Shown here piece by piece: positions 35,562 through 45,682 of a stretch of DNA of 59,251 nt. The DNA comes from Alphaproteobacteria bacterium (lineage in GTDB: Bacteria; Pseudomonadota; Alphaproteobacteria; Rhizobiales; Devosiaceae): assembly GCA_018828145.1 (NCBI GenBank), contig JAHJWO010000020.1, positions 1 through 59,251 of the forward strand, in the 5' to 3' direction. The notes under the pieces were generated by a model. The model searched no databases. It was not told the origin of the DNA and saw only the letters and a program-made list of their open reading frames with translations. Every line of letters starts with the position of its first letter. Positions within the stretch are counted from its first letter, which is position 1. The position numbers and the translations under genes are program-made.

Positions 35562-36197
35562 ATGCTTGCTCGTTTCCTGGTGGCTGTTGCCGCCATGGTC
35601 GTGGTCGTTGCCGCGTCCAATTTCCTCGTTCAGTTCCCTGTCGCCTTCCAGCTGGGCGACATCAATGTCGGTGATATCCTCACCTGGGGCGCCTTCACCT
35701 ATCCGGTGGCCTTCCTCGTGACCGATCTCACCAATCGCGCCTTCGGCCCTGCCCGCGCCCGGCTCGTCGTCATCGCCGGCTTTGCCGTCGCGGTCGTGCT
35801 CTCGATCTGGCTGGCCACGCCCCGCATCGCCATTGCCTCGGGCACGGCTTTCCTGCTGGCCCAGTTTCTCGATATCTCGATCTTCCACCGCCTGCGCAAC
35901 GGCGCCTGGTGGCAGGCGCCGATATTCTCCTCACTGGTAAGCTCGGCCCTCGATACGATCCTGTTCTTTTCCCTCGCCTTCGCCGCCCCCTTTGCCGCCC
36001 TGGACACCATGTTCGGCCGCGAGGACGGCTCGCTGGCCTTCCCCGCGCCGCTGCTGGGCGTTGGCCCCGAGGTTGAACTCTGGGTCTCGCTGGGGCTGGG
36101 TGATTTCCTGGTCAAGCTGGTGCTGGCGGTGTTGTTGCTTGCGCCCTACAAGACGCTGCGCGGCTGGCTGGCCGGCCGGAGCGCCGTGGCGGCCTGA
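35562..36197 (+). CDS. VUT family (DUF165/YhhQ-like) queuosine precursor transporter
   Basis: The 211-residue inner-membrane protein has about six hydrophobic helices and the family motifs NVGDILTWGAFTYPVAFLVTDLTNRAFG, LDISIFHRLRNG.WWQAPIFSSLVSSALDT and LGDFLVKLVLAVLLLAPYK. YhhQ imports the queuine precursor used to modify tRNA wobble G. ATG 35562 is preferred over an upstream TTG because GAGG lies about 10 nt away and the helix starts at once. No preQ1 riboswitch pattern was seen in the 100-bp leader. Confidence 0.88.
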   Translation: MLARFLVAVAAMVVVVAASNFLVQFPVAFQLGDINVGDILTWGAFTYPVAFLVTDLTNRAFGPARARLVVIAGFAVAVVLSIWLATPRIAIASGTAFLLAQFLDISIFHRLRNGAWWQAPIFSSLVSSALDTILFFSLAFAAPFAALDTMFGREDGSLAFPAPLLGVGPEVELWVSLGLGDFLVKLVLAVLLLAPYKTLRGWLAGRSAVAA

Positions 36198-36203
36198 GAC
36201 CGT

Positions 36204-37193
36204 CTATTCTGGCAGCGCGAATTCCAGCAGGAGGCTGCGCTGCCAGTCGTTGAAATTGTTGTCCGACCCGATGAGGATGCGCAGCTCGCCATCGGGCGCC
36301 GTATGGACGGTCATCGATTCCATGTTGTCGATCGAGCCGCCGCTGGCTGACAACAATAGTTCGCCCGCCATCACATTGTCCGGCCGCACTTCGGCGGCGG
36401 GCACGCGGCGCAACTCCATCACGAAACTCAGCATCGAGACGCCGCGCTCCAGCACGAGGAGATCCCCGTTGGGCAGGAAGGCGCATTCGGTGGGGTTCAC
36501 CACCGGGCTGTTCTGGTAGCCGATCGGGCCCTTGTCGTTCTGCCCCAGCAACCAGCCGCGGTGATTGCCCTCGGCGTCGAGATATTCCTCGGCCAGAAGC
36601 AGGGTCGAGCCCGCAATGGGCGAGGCCGGCGGCGCGATGCACACCGATTCCAGTGTCTCATTGGTCCGCCGGTCGGTCAGCCAGTCTGGAATCGCCACCT
36701 CGCGCGCCGGGCCGCCCGGAACGCCATTGGTCAGCGCAAAATCGGCAACCCGCGTCAGGTGCTCGAAACCCACCCGCAGCGCCACCGGCACCCCGTCGCG
36801 CAACACCGTATCGACGCCCTCGGCATCGCGCGCATATTGGCGCGGCAAGACCTCGCCCCGCGAGTTCCGCATCGGCTCGATCGTCACGCCGATAAAGCCG
36901 AACAGCGTGTTGGCATCGTCATAGGCCAGCTGGCCGGTAACGAAATTGCCGCGATCCGTAACAAAGACCACCTGCTGGTCGGGCCCGGTGACGGCAAGGC
37001 CGGAGAGACCGCCAAACGTGTCGTCCGGACTGGTCATGGCGACGCCGCCGCGAAAGACCAGCCCATCCACCGCCTGGCCGACCGCACTGTCCTTGAACTG
37101 GGTAATCTGGGTTGCCGTCACCGTCACGTCGACAGCGGCGGCGGGCATCGTCCCCGCCAGCAGCGCCGCAGCAATGGCGCCGAACCGGGTCAT
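36204..37193 (-). CDS. Secreted esterase-like activity of phytase family protein
   Basis: The 329-residue protein has a signal peptide (1-20, MPAAA-VD). Its beta-propeller-like domain has the phytase-like (PF13449-type) motifs [26 protein letters not shown]-type RTNETLESV and [12 protein letters not shown]. Such proteins are periplasmic phosphoesterase or lactonase-like enzymes of uncertain substrate. Its ATG overlaps the cobT stop codon by 4 bp (ATGA), so it is probably translated from the cobT transcript, though no role in cobalamin synthesis is known. Confidence 0.85.
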   Translation of the reverse strand: MTRFGAIAAALLAGTMPAAAVDVTVTATQITQFKDSAVGQAVDGLVFRGGVAMTSPDDTFGGLSGLAVTGPDQQVVFVTDRGNFVTGQLAYDDANTLFGFIGVTIEPMRNSRGEVLPRQYARDAEGVDTVLRDGVPVALRVGFEHLTRVADFALTNGVPGGPAREVAIPDWLTDRRTNETLESVCIAPPASPIAGSTLLLAEEYLDAEGNHRGWLLGQNDKGPIGYQNSPVVNPTECAFLPNGDLLVLERGVSMLSFVMELRRVPAAEVRPDNVMAGELLLSASGGSIDNMESMTVHTAPDGELRILIGSDNNFNDWQRSLLLEFALPE

Positions 37194-39079
37194 CCGCGTC
37201 CGCGCCGACGCGATTGGGCCGGCATTTCTTCGTCGAACAATGCCGCCAGCTCGTCGGTCAGCGCGCCCGCCAGTTCCTCGGCATCGAGCAGGGTCACCGC
37301 ACGTCGATAGTAACGCGTCACATCGTGCCCGATGCCGACGGCCACCAGCTGGATGGGCGAACGGGTCTCGATATCCTCGATCACCTGCCGCAGATGGGCT
37401 TCCAGATAATTACCCGCATTGACCGACTGCGTGCTGTCATCGACCGGCGCGCCATCGGAAATCACCATCAGGATGCGGCGGGCCTCGGGGCGGGCCATCA
37501 GGCGCTTGCGCGCCCATTCCAGTGCCTCGCCATCGATATTCTCCTTGAGCAGCCCCTCGCGCATCATCAGGCCGAGATTGCGCCGAGCATGGCGCCACGG
37601 CTCGTCGGCCGACTTGTAGATGATGTGGCGCACGTCGTTGACGCGGCCCGGATTGGCCGGACGCCCGGCTTCGAGCCAGGCCTCGCGGGACTTGCCGCCC
37701 TTCCAGGCGCGGGTGGTGAAGCCCAGGATCTCGACCTTGACGCCGCAACGCTCCAGCGTGCGGGCAAGAATATCGCCGCAGATCGCCGCGATGGTGATCG
37801 GCCGCCCGCGCATCGAGCCTGAATTGTCGATCAACAGCGTCACGATCGTGTCACGGAAATCGGTGTCGTTCTCGACCTTGAAGCTCAGCGCCTGCATCGG
37901 ATCGGTCACCACACGGGTGAGCCGTGCCGTATCGAGCAGTCCCTCTTCGAGGTCGAACTGCCAGCTGCGATTCTGCTTGGCCATCAGGCGACGCTGCAGC
38001 TTGTTGGCCAGCCGCGCCACCGCGCCGGCCAGGTTTTCCAACTGCTTGTCCAGCAGGCTGCGGAGCTGGTCGAGCTCGTCGGGCGGGCAGAGGTCGGCCG
38101 CCTTGACGATCTCGTCGAACTTGGTGGTGAAGACCTTGTAGTTGAACTGGTTGGAGAGCTGCGTGCCCCCGTCCTTGGCGGGCGGTGGCATGGGCGCGTC
38201 TTCGCCGGCCTCGGCGGCGGCATCGTCGTCGCTGTCGGCCATGTCCGATTCGATGCCGTCGACATCGCCGGTCTCTTCGCTGTCGCCGGCCTGCTCGTCC
38301 TGCTCGCTGTCCTGGCTGTCGTTTTCGCCTTCGCCCTGTTCGGGGGACTTGTCCGAGCTGTCGCCGCCCTCAGGCTCCTGGTCGTCGCCCTCTTCCTCAT
38401 CGGAGGAATCGGCATCGTCCATATCGCTTTCGGGCACGAGATTGAGGTCGCGCAGCAGCGCCTTGGCCGCCTTGGAAAACTCGTCCTGATTTTCGTAGCG
38501 CGTCAGAAGCTCGTCGAGCGACTTACCGCCCTTGTCCTCGATCTCCTTGCGCCACAGATCGACCAACGCATGGCCGGACGGCGGCACCGGCACGCCGGCC
38601 AGCTTCTCGCGCAGCAAGAGGCCCAGGGCCTCGGCAATCGGCGCATCGCCCTTGCTGTCGACCTCGGCGAAGTTGGCGCGGAACAGCCGGTCTTCCAGCA
38701 TTTCGCCGATATTGCCGACCATGCCCGGCATGCGCACGCAGCCCAGGGCCTCGACACGGGCCTGTTCCAGCGCGTCGAAAGCCGCGCGGGCCGTGGGGTC
38801 CATCGGCGAGCGCTTGCGGTGGGTATCGGGATCGTGGCTGGCCAGCCGCATGGCCATGGCGTCGCCCTGGCCGCGCGCAATGGCAATGTCGCGCCGTGTG
38901 GGCAGCCGCGGCAGGTTGGCAAGCCGCGCCTTGTCCGACGTCAGCAGCGGCCGGTCCGAAGTGAAGGTGACGTCAAGGTCCGCCTTGCCGCCAATGGCGC
39001 GCACCGTGGCGCCCATGGCGGATTTGAACACCTGGGTCTGGTCGGGCTTGTTGGCTTTGCTGCGCGGCGGTGTGGCCAT
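37190..39079 (-). CDS. cobT: Aerobic cobaltochelatase subunit CobT
   Basis: CobT with CobS and CobN inserts cobalt into hydrogenobyrinic acid diamide for vitamin B12. The 629 residues show the N-terminal domain, an acidic low-complexity linker (about 217-295) and a C-terminal von Willebrand A domain with the MIDAS motif DNSGS (418-422). cobS lies upstream on the same strand, separated by an inverted repeat. CobN and the rest of the pathway are not in the window. Length is normal for CobT. Confidence 0.96.
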   Translation of the reverse strand: MATPPRSKANKPDQTQVFKSAMGATVRAIGGKADLDVTFTSDRPLLTSDKARLANLPRLPTRRDIAIARGQGDAMAMRLASHDPDTHRKRSPMDPTARAAFDALEQARVEALGCVRMPGMVGNIGEMLEDRLFRANFAEVDSKGDAPIAEALGLLLREKLAGVPVPPSGHALVDLWRKEIEDKGGKSLDELLTRYENQDEFSKAAKALLRDLNLVPESDMDDADSSDEEEGDDQEPEGGDSSDKSPEQGEGENDSQDSEQDEQAGDSEETGDVDGIESDMADSDDDAAAEAGEDAPMPPPAKDGGTQLSNQFNYKVFTTKFDEIVKAADLCPPDELDQLRSLLDKQLENLAGAVARLANKLQRRLMAKQNRSWQFDLEEGLLDTARLTRVVTDPMQALSFKVENDTDFRDTIVTLLIDNSGSMRGRPITIAAICGDILARTLERCGVKVEILGFTTRAWKGGKSREAWLEAGRPANPGRVNDVRHIIYKSADEPWRHARRNLGLMMREGLLKENIDGEALEWARKRLMARPEARRILMVISDGAPVDDSTQSVNAGNYLEAHLRQVIEDIETRSPIQLVAVGIGHDVTRYYRRAVTLLDAEELAGALTDELAALFDEEMPAQSRRRGRG

Positions 39080-39109
39080 GGGTCTATCGCTTCAATGCCC
39101 GCGACCCCA

Positions 39110-39187
39110 TGGTTCGACAAGCTCACCATGAGGTCTACGGATCATCGCAGAATTCACAGTAGGCCCCGTGGTGAGCTTGTCGAACCA
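39110..39187. repeat. Inverted repeat between cobS and cobT
   Basis: Perfect 19-bp arms TGGTTCGACAAGCTCACCA (39110-39128) and its complement (39169-39187) enclose 40 bp. The GTTCGACAAGCTC core is a type of intergenic palindrome common in this bacterial group. It could fold in the cobST transcript and lower cobT expression relative to cobS. Confidence 0.8.
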
Positions 39188-39207
39188 CGAGACCGTGCGT
39201 GCGGCGC

Positions 39208-40191
39208 CTAGGCCGAGATGGCCAGGTTGGCCGAGCTTTCCGGCAGGTCTTCGCCGAACACGCGCTGGTAGAACTCGGCCACGACGGGGCGCTCGAGTTC
39301 GTCGCACTTGTTGAGGAAGGTCAGTCGGAAGGCAAAGCCGACATCGCCGCCGAAGATCTGGGCGTTTTCTGCCCAGGTGATCACCGAGCGGGGCGACATC
39401 ACGGTCGAAAGATCGCCATTGATGAAGGCCTGGCGCGTCAGATCGGCCAGCCGCACCATGTTTGAAACGAGCTTCTTGCCCTTTTCCGTCTCGGCATAGG
39501 CTTTGTTCTTGGCCAGGACGATGCCCACTTCCTTGTCATGCGGCAGATAGTTCAGCGTGACCACGAGGCTCCAGCGGTCCATCTGGCCCTGGTTGATCTG
39601 CTGGGTGCCGTGATAGAGGCCCGACGTGTCGCCCAGACCGATCGTATTGGTGGTCGAGAACAGCCGGAATGCCGGGTGGGGCGTGATGACGCGGTTCTGG
39701 TCGAGCAGCGTCAGCCGGCCGGCGACTTCGAGCACGCGCTGGATCACGAACATCACGTCGGGACGGCCGGCATCATATTCGTCGAACACCAGCGCCACAT
39801 TGTTCTGCACCGCCCAGGGCAGGATGCCGTCGCGGAATTCGGTGACCTGCTTGCCGTCCTTGAGCACGATCGCGTCCTTGCCGACGAGATCGATACGGCT
39901 GACATGGCTGTCGAGATTGACGCGCACCAGCGGCCAGTTGAGTCGGGCGGCGACCTGTTCGATATGGGTCGACTTGCCCGTGCCATGATAGCCCTGCACC
40001 ATGACGCGGCGATTGAACTGGAAGCCCGCCAGGATCGCCAGGGTGGTGTTGCGATCGAACAGATAGTCCGGGTCGATCGGCGGCACGTGGCTGCTGGTTT
40101 CCTTGTAACCCATCACCTTCATGTCCGTGTCGATGCCGAACAGCTCCCGGGCCGAATATTCGGTGTCGGGCAGATTGGTATACTCAGTCAT
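39208..40191 (-). CDS. cobS: Aerobic cobaltochelatase subunit CobS
   Basis: CobS is the AAA+ motor of the cobaltochelatase. The 327-residue protein begins [22 protein letters not shown], has Walker [10 protein letters not shown] (67-75), Walker B ALVFDEYD and the sensor-like [14 protein letters not shown]. It heads the cobS-cobT unit; a DnaJ-like gene lies 100 bp upstream, as in other members of the order. Confidence 0.97.
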   Translation of the reverse strand: MTEYTNLPDTEYSARELFGIDTDMKVMGYKETSSHVPPIDPDYLFDRNTTLAILAGFQFNRRVMVQGYHGTGKSTHIEQVAARLNWPLVRVNLDSHVSRIDLVGKDAIVLKDGKQVTEFRDGILPWAVQNNVALVFDEYDAGRPDVMFVIQRVLEVAGRLTLLDQNRVITPHPAFRLFSTTNTIGLGDTSGLYHGTQQINQGQMDRWSLVVTLNYLPHDKEVGIVLAKNKAYAETEKGKKLVSNMVRLADLTRQAFINGDLSTVMSPRSVITWAENAQIFGGDVGFAFRLTFLNKCDELERPVVAEFYQRVFGEDLPESSANLAISA

Positions 40192-40291
40192 GGCAAAGCT
40201 CTTGGCGGAAGGATCAAGGCGGGAAGGGCAGAAAAGACGCGGGCTCTATAGCAGCATTGTGACGGAGGCGGTAGCCACCCCAACCTCAGGG

Positions 40292-40921
40292 CTACTTTGC
40301 GACAAACCCGGTTTTCTTGAGATGGGCATAGGCGGCAATGATGGTTCGCAGGCGCTCTTCCGAGGCCTTGTCACCGCCATTGGCATCGGGGTGGTGGATT
40401 TTGACCAGCGTCTTGTAGGCGCGCTTGATGTCGTCCGACTTGGCCTGCCCGATAATGCCCAGCGTTTCGAGCGCCCGCCGGTCCTGCTCATGCAGCGGCT
40501 TGACGCGCTCGGTGGCCGGCTTCTGCGACTGGCGATGACGATATTTGGCAAACACGCCGAACGGGTCGCCAAACCGGTCACCCGGACGCAGGCCCGCCGT
40601 CTGGGCCGAACGCGAGGTCCGCGTGCCTGGATTGCCGGTGGCAAAGCTTGAGCGGCTTTCGGCCTTGGGCGGCGCATGCAGCGCCTCCTCCAGCTCGTCC
40701 TTTTCCATGCCGGCAAAGAAATTGAACGCCGTATTGTAGTGGCGGACATGCTCGAGGCAGAAGTGGTGATACTGCCCTTCGCTGCGGGCACCCTTGGGCG
40801 CGCGGTACTCACCCGCCAGCTCGCACCCCTCCCAGTCGCAGACATGCTCGATCGGCGCCGGTTTTTCCTCCCGGCGCGGCTTGATGCGAATGGTGTCGAA
40901 GAGCTTGGATTGCAGTTTCAT
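40292..40921 (-). CDS. J-domain (DnaJ-like) molecular chaperone
   Basis: The 209-residue protein carries its J domain at the C terminus (about 147-205) with the DnaK-stimulating HPD motif in KIHHPDANGG. The N-terminal half has a conserved region with Cys pairs (CDWEGCELAGEYRAPKG..., HHFCLEHVRHYN) that may bind zinc. This layout, J domain last, is characteristic of a conserved alphaproteobacterial family beside cobS/bolA. It is divergent from bolA with a 42-bp gap. Confidence 0.93.
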   Translation of the reverse strand: MKLQSKLFDTIRIKPRREEKPAPIEHVCDWEGCELAGEYRAPKGARSEGQYHHFCLEHVRHYNTAFNFFAGMEKDELEEALHAPPKAESRSSFATGNPGTRTSRSAQTAGLRPGDRFGDPFGVFAKYRHRQSQKPATERVKPLHEQDRRALETLGIIGQAKSDDIKRAYKTLVKIHHPDANGGDKASEERLRTIIAAYAHLKKTGFVAK

Positions 40922-40963
40922 TGCGCCTAGTTAAATGCCTGAACCATATAGAGGCCCGACGTC

Positions 40964-41254
40964 ATGAGTGCCAGTGACACTATTACCGCCAAGCTCACCG
41001 CGAAATTTGCCCCCGCCTACCTCGATGTGATCGACGAATCGATGCAGCATCATGGCCACGCCGGGTGGCGCGAGGGTGGTGAAACCCATTTTCGTGTCAG
41101 AATCGCGACCCGTCATTTTGACGGGATGAGCCGCGTTGCGCAACATCGTGCCGTCATGGACGCTCTGGACGCCGAACTCAAGGGCCGCGTCCATGCCCTC
41201 GCCATCGAAGTGCTGCCGTCCCAAGGGCCATTTGAGCTGCCCAACCGGGTCTAG
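40964..41254 (+). CDS. bolA: BolA family protein
   Basis: The 96-residue protein has the BolA fold: helix, YLDVIDESMQHHGH, then THFRVRIATRHFDGMSRVAQHRAVMDALDAELKGRVHALAIEVLPS. BolA proteins pair with monothiol glutaredoxins through an iron-sulfur cluster and link iron status, morphology and stress. The usual His ligand is present in the HFRV and HALAIE positions. The group (BolA1/IbaG) is not resolved. Confidence 0.94.
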   Translation: MSASDTITAKLTAKFAPAYLDVIDESMQHHGHAGWREGGETHFRVRIATRHFDGMSRVAQHRAVMDALDAELKGRVHALAIEVLPSQGPFELPNRV

Positions 41255-41260
41255 CCGCCT

Positions 41261-42541
41261 TCAGCCCTGCGGGTCCTGCGGCTGGATCCGCCGCACCAGC
41301 ACGCGGGCCACGCGCTGCCGATCGCGCTCGAGCACCTTGAAGTGAAAGCCGTGCGCGTCGATTTCCTGCCCTTCCCGCGGGATCACCTTGGCGGCATCGA
41401 TGACCACACCGGCCACGGTATGAGCGCGGCTGTCGGGGAAGTTCCAGCCCATGGCACGGTTGACGTCGCGCACCGGCAGGCTGGCATCGACACTATAGCC
41501 GCCATCCGGCAGCCGGCGGATGCCGTTCAGCAGCTGGTCTTCGGGCTCGTCATGCTCATCGGAAATCTCGCCGACGATTTCCTCGATGATGTCCTCCAGC
41601 GTCACCAGCCCCTCGACGACGCCATACTCGTCCAGGACGATCGCCATATGCTCGTGGCGCTTGCGGAACTGGGCGAGCTGGGAATGCACCGAGGTGGATT
41701 GCGGCACAAACCACGGCTTATAGACGATGGTCTTGACGTCCACCGCCCGCGCTTCGCCATTCAACCTGGCCAGCGCCCGCAGCACGTCCTTGGCATGCAG
41801 CAGGCCGACGATGTTGTCGGGGCTGCCCTCATAGATGGGGATGCGCGTATAGGCGCTGTCCAGCACCTGCTCCACCAGCTCGTCCGCCGGCAGGTCGATA
41901 TCGAGCGTCAGCATCTGGGTGCGATGCACCATGACGTCGGACACCCTGAGGTCGCGCAGATCGAGAATGCCACCCAGCATGTCGGCATCATGCTTGATCA
42001 CCCCGCCTTCGGCATGGAGGTAGTCCACCGTGCCGCGCAGCTCGTCATGACCCGATCGCGCATCTTCCTCGCTGGCCCGGACGCCGAACAGGCGCAGCAT
42101 GGCGGTCACCAGCCACTGCACCGCCAGCGTCACCGGCGCGAACACCACGACGATGATATTGATGGCCGGCGCCACTGCCAGCGCAAACGAATCGGGGCGC
42201 ATCAGCGCCAGCGTCTTGGGCATCACTTCGGAAAACACCACGACGGCGGCCGTCATGGCGAGCGTGGCATAGACAATGCCAGCCTCCCCGAAGATCTGGA
42301 TCAGCAGGCTTGCCGCCAGCGTCGAGGCCAGGATGTTGACGACATTGTTGCCCAGAAGGATCGCCCCGATCAGCCGCTCCTTGTCCGCAATCAGCTTCTC
42401 GACGGTCAGTGCCCGGGAATCGTCATTGCGGGCCAATTGGTGGATGCGGGCCCGCGAGGCGGCAGTCAGGGCTGTTTCCGAACCGGAGAAGAAAAAGCTC
42501 ATCGCCAGGAGAGCAACGATCGCCAGGGCGGTGATCAGCAT
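41261..42541 (-). CDS. HlyC/CorC (CNNM) family transporter with CBS domains
   Basis: The 426-residue inner-membrane protein has an N-terminal DUF21/CNNM membrane domain (about 1-180, starting SFFFSGSETALTAASRARIHQLA). Two CBS domains follow (about 200-325, DVMVHRTQMLTLDI and MAIVLDEYGVVEGLVTLEDIIEEIVGEI), then a C-terminal CorC_HlyC domain. These proteins take part in magnesium or cobalt efflux. It follows aroB by 3 bp in the aroK-aroB-CorC operon usual in the order. Confidence 0.93.
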   Translation of the reverse strand: MLITALAIVALLAMSFFFSGSETALTAASRARIHQLARNDDSRALTVEKLIADKERLIGAILLGNNVVNILASTLAASLLIQIFGEAGIVYATLAMTAAVVVFSEVMPKTLALMRPDSFALAVAPAINIIVVVFAPVTLAVQWLVTAMLRLFGVRASEEDARSGHDELRGTVDYLHAEGGVIKHDADMLGGILDLRDLRVSDVMVHRTQMLTLDIDLPADELVEQVLDSAYTRIPIYEGSPDNIVGLLHAKDVLRALARLNGEARAVDVKTIVYKPWFVPQSTSVHSQLAQFRKRHEHMAIVLDEYGVVEGLVTLEDIIEEIVGEISDEHDEPEDQLLNGIRRLPDGGYSVDASLPVRDVNRAMGWNFPDSRAHTVAGVVIDAAKVIPREGQEIDAHGFHFKVLERDRQRVARVLVRRIQPQDPQG

Positions 42542-42544
42542 GGG

Positions 42545-43660
42545 CTATGGCGTCCTTTGTTGATTGAGAAACGCTGCCACCGAGCCGGGCTCGACATTGC
42601 GTTCGATGAAGGCCTTGCCGATGCCGCGTGTCAGAATGAAGGTCAGCGCGCCCCGCGAAACCTTCTTGTCCTGGGCGATAGCCGCCATCAGCAGTTCGGT
42701 AGAACCCAGCGCACCGGGAATATCAGACAAGGTGGTGGGCAGGCCCGCTTTCTGCAAGTGCGCGGCGATGCGGCCAGTGTCCTGGCTCGGCGCCAGCCCC
42801 AGCTGCGCCGAAAAGCCATGCGCCAGTACCATGCCCACGGCAACGCCTTCCCCATGCAGCAGGCGGTCGGAATAGCCGGTATCCTTTTCCAGCGCATGGC
42901 CGAAGGTATGGCCCAGATTGAGCAGCGCCCGCACGCCCAGCTCTTTCTCGTCCGCGATCACCACCCGCGCCTTGTGCGCGCAGCAGCGGGCGATCGCCTC
43001 GCCCCGCGCCGGCCCGCCAGCGAAGATCTCGGCCTGGTTGGCTTCGAGCCAGAAGAAGAATTCCTCGTCGTCGATCAGCCCGTATTTGACCACTTCGGCA
43101 TAGCCGGCCGCAAACTGGCGGGGCGAGAGCGTGTCGAGGGTCGACAGGTCCGCCAGCACCAGACGCGGCTGGTGGAAGGCGCCGATCAAATTCTTGCCAT
43201 GTGGAGAATTGATGCCGGTCTTGCCGCCGACCGAGGAATCCACCTGCGCCAGCAGCGAGGTCGGCATCTGCACGAAATCCATGCCCCGCCGTGCAATCGA
43301 GGCGGCAAAACCGGCCAGGTCCCCGATCACGCCGCCGCCCAGTGCGATGACAAGATCGCCCCGCTCCAGCCGCGCCGCCAGAATGCCCTCGACCGCCTGG
43401 CCAAGCAGGGTCCAGGATTTGGTGCTTTCGCCTGCCGGCAGCACGATCTCGGTATGGCCGAGCCCTGCAGCATCGAGCGAGGCGAGCAGCCGTGGCAACT
43501 GCGCCTTGGCGACATTGTCGTCGGTGATGATGCCATAGCGGCGCCCTGGAAAGCGCTCGGCCAGGATAGGCCCCGCATCGTCCAGCAGCCTGTCGCCAAT
43601 CAGGATGTCATAGGCCCGCTCACCCAGAGCGACGTGAACTTTGTGGGCAATATCGGCCAT
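42545..43660 (-). CDS. aroB: 3-dehydroquinate synthase
   Basis: AroB converts DAHP to 3-dehydroquinate, second step of the shikimate pathway, using NAD and a divalent metal. The 371-residue protein shows GDLVIALGGGVIGDLAGFAAS, the substrate loop PTSLLAQVDSSVGGKTGIN and the metal ligands in LNLGHTFGHALE and HGEGVAVGM. It starts 2 bp after aroK stops and is followed by the CorC-type gene. Confidence 0.97.
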   Translation of the reverse strand: MADIAHKVHVALGERAYDILIGDRLLDDAGPILAERFPGRRYGIITDDNVAKAQLPRLLASLDAAGLGHTEIVLPAGESTKSWTLLGQAVEGILAARLERGDLVIALGGGVIGDLAGFAASIARRGMDFVQMPTSLLAQVDSSVGGKTGINSPHGKNLIGAFHQPRLVLADLSTLDTLSPRQFAAGYAEVVKYGLIDDEEFFFWLEANQAEIFAGGPARGEAIARCCAHKARVVIADEKELGVRALLNLGHTFGHALEKDTGYSDRLLHGEGVAVGMVLAHGFSAQLGLAPSQDTGRIAAHLQKAGLPTTLSDIPGALGSTELLMAAIAQDKKVSRGALTFILTRGIGKAFIERNVEPGSVAAFLNQQRTP

Positions 43661-43662
43661 GG

Positions 43663-44247
<585 letters not shown>

Positions 44248-44393
44248 ATGGCGCTCCCCTAACGTTGCCGCTATCAAGCCGTCCCGCCCTCTCCTGTCAA
44301 GAACTTGCAGGCCGGCGCCTCACAACGCACTATGCCTACGGAAACGAAACCTTTTTCTGTCAGATTGCGCAGAGTTTTGACCGCCGGACCGCC

Positions 44394-44609
44394 ATGCCCA
44401 CCCTGATCCGCCTCATCATCACGCTGCTTTTCCTGGCTGGCCTCGTCTATGCCGGCATGGTCGCACTGATTGCCTTTGTCGAGCCGACCCCCAAGGAAGT
44501 GACCATTCGCATTCCGACGCGCGACCTGCTCTCGGGCGGACAACCGGCTCTGCCCGGCACGGAACAGCCGCCTGCAGAAGCACCCGCAGCAGAACCAGCC
44601 AATCCATGA
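44394..44609 (+). CDS. Small single-pass membrane protein preceding xerD
   Basis: The 71-residue protein has one transmembrane helix (about residues 5-27, LIRLIITLLFLAGLVYAGMVALIAF). A short outward part with VEPTPKEVTIRIPTRDL and a Pro/Ala/Glu tail follows. Similar small proteins precede xerD in related genomes. Its stop overlaps the xerD start by 4 bp (ATGA), so the two are translationally coupled. Function unknown. Confidence 0.75.
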   Translation: MPTLIRLIITLLFLAGLVYAGMVALIAFVEPTPKEVTIRIPTRDLLSGGQPALPGTEQPPAEAPAAEPANP

Positions 44610-45511
44610 GCAGCCACCTGATCGGCGCGTTTCTCGAGATGATGAGCGCCGAACGAGGCGCTGCCAAGAACACCATCGACGCCTATCGTCGCGATCTCTC
44701 CGACTATGCCGGTTATGTCGCCGGCCGGCAGCAGACCCTGCTGACCGTCGGGCGCGAAACGGTCAATGCCTATCTCGATCGCCTGCGCCTTGATGGTCTT
44801 TCCGCATCCTCGTCTGCGCGACGCCTCTCTGCCATCCGCCAGTTTCATCGCTTCCTCTGCGCCGATGGCATGCGCAGCGATGATCCCACCCGCATCGTCG
44901 CCAGCCCCAAAAGCCGCCGCGCCTTGCCCAAAGTGCTGTCCATCGCCGAGGTGGACAAGCTGCTCACCACCGCCGAGGCCGAAGCCAATGCCGAGGCGTC
45001 GCCGCAAAAGCAGGCGGCGGCCCTGCGTCTCTATGTGCTGCTCGAACTGCTCTACGCCACTGGCCTGCGCGTCAGCGAGCTGGTGAGCCTCCGTCGCTCG
45101 GCCGTCATGCGCGACACCAGCTATCTGACCGTCACCGGCAAGGGCAACAAGGAGCGCGTCGTGCCGCTCAACGACCGGGCCCGCGACGCCATCAAGACTT
45201 ATGTGGCAACGCTTGAGGCCGGCCCCTTCCTCTTTCCCGCGACGGGCGTCGAAGGCTATCTGTCCCGCCAGGTCTTTGCCCGCGACCTCAAGAGCCTCGC
45301 CGGTCGCGCCGGCATTTCCGCATCGCGGGTCGCCCCGCATGTGCTCCGCCACGCTTTTGCCAGCCATCTCCTGGCCGGTGGCGCCGACCTGCGCGTCGTG
45401 CAGATGCTGCTCGGCCACGCCGATATCTCGACCACGCAGATTTATACCCACGTCCTCGACGAGAAACTGCGCACTCTGGTGGAGACGCATCACCCCCTGG
45501 CGGAGGGCTGA
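44606..45511 (+). CDS. xerD: Site-specific tyrosine recombinase XerD
   Basis: XerD with XerC resolves chromosome dimers at dif during division under FtsK control. The 301-residue protein has the SAM-like N-terminal DNA-binding domain and a catalytic domain with R155, K179, H245, R248, H271 and the nucleophile Y280. It stands among housekeeping genes, not beside phage or integron genes, which argues for XerD rather than a mobile integrase. Confidence 0.95.
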   Translation: MSSHLIGAFLEMMSAERGAAKNTIDAYRRDLSDYAGYVAGRQQTLLTVGRETVNAYLDRLRLDGLSASSSARRLSAIRQFHRFLCADGMRSDDPTRIVASPKSRRALPKVLSIAEVDKLLTTAEAEANAEASPQKQAAALRLYVLLELLYATGLRVSELVSLRRSAVMRDTSYLTVTGKGNKERVVPLNDRARDAIKTYVATLEAGPFLFPATGVEGYLSRQVFARDLKSLAGRAGISASRVAPHVLRHAFASHLLAGGADLRVVQMLLGHADISTTQIYTHVLDEKLRTLVETHHPLAEG

Positions 45512-45518
45512 CTTTCTG

Positions 45519-45541
45519 ACCTCTCCCTTCGGGGGAGAGGT
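45519..45541. repeat. Short palindromic repeat, CCTCTCCC/GGGAGAGG type
   Basis: ACCTCTCCC-TTCG-GGGGAGAGGT-like hairpin 8 bp after the xerD stop. It is near-identical to the end hairpins of the element in prmC. It may act as the xerD terminator despite lacking a T-run. Confidence 0.8.
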
Positions 45542-45682
45542 AAGAGCACCCTTTCCTGTGTCCCAATCCCGGTCGAGCCTTGACTCACTGTTGCGCCGTC
45601 GCCACTTTCCGGCCACTTTGGGGCGCAACAGCAGCGGCCTTATGGTAGGGTCCGTAAAACAGACCCCTAACGGGCAGGTGGG

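Noticed and set aside
44606..45511. Integrase of a mobile element
   Set aside because: Length, catalytic residues and housekeeping neighbours fit chromosomal XerD; no attachment repeats, tRNA or phage genes are near.
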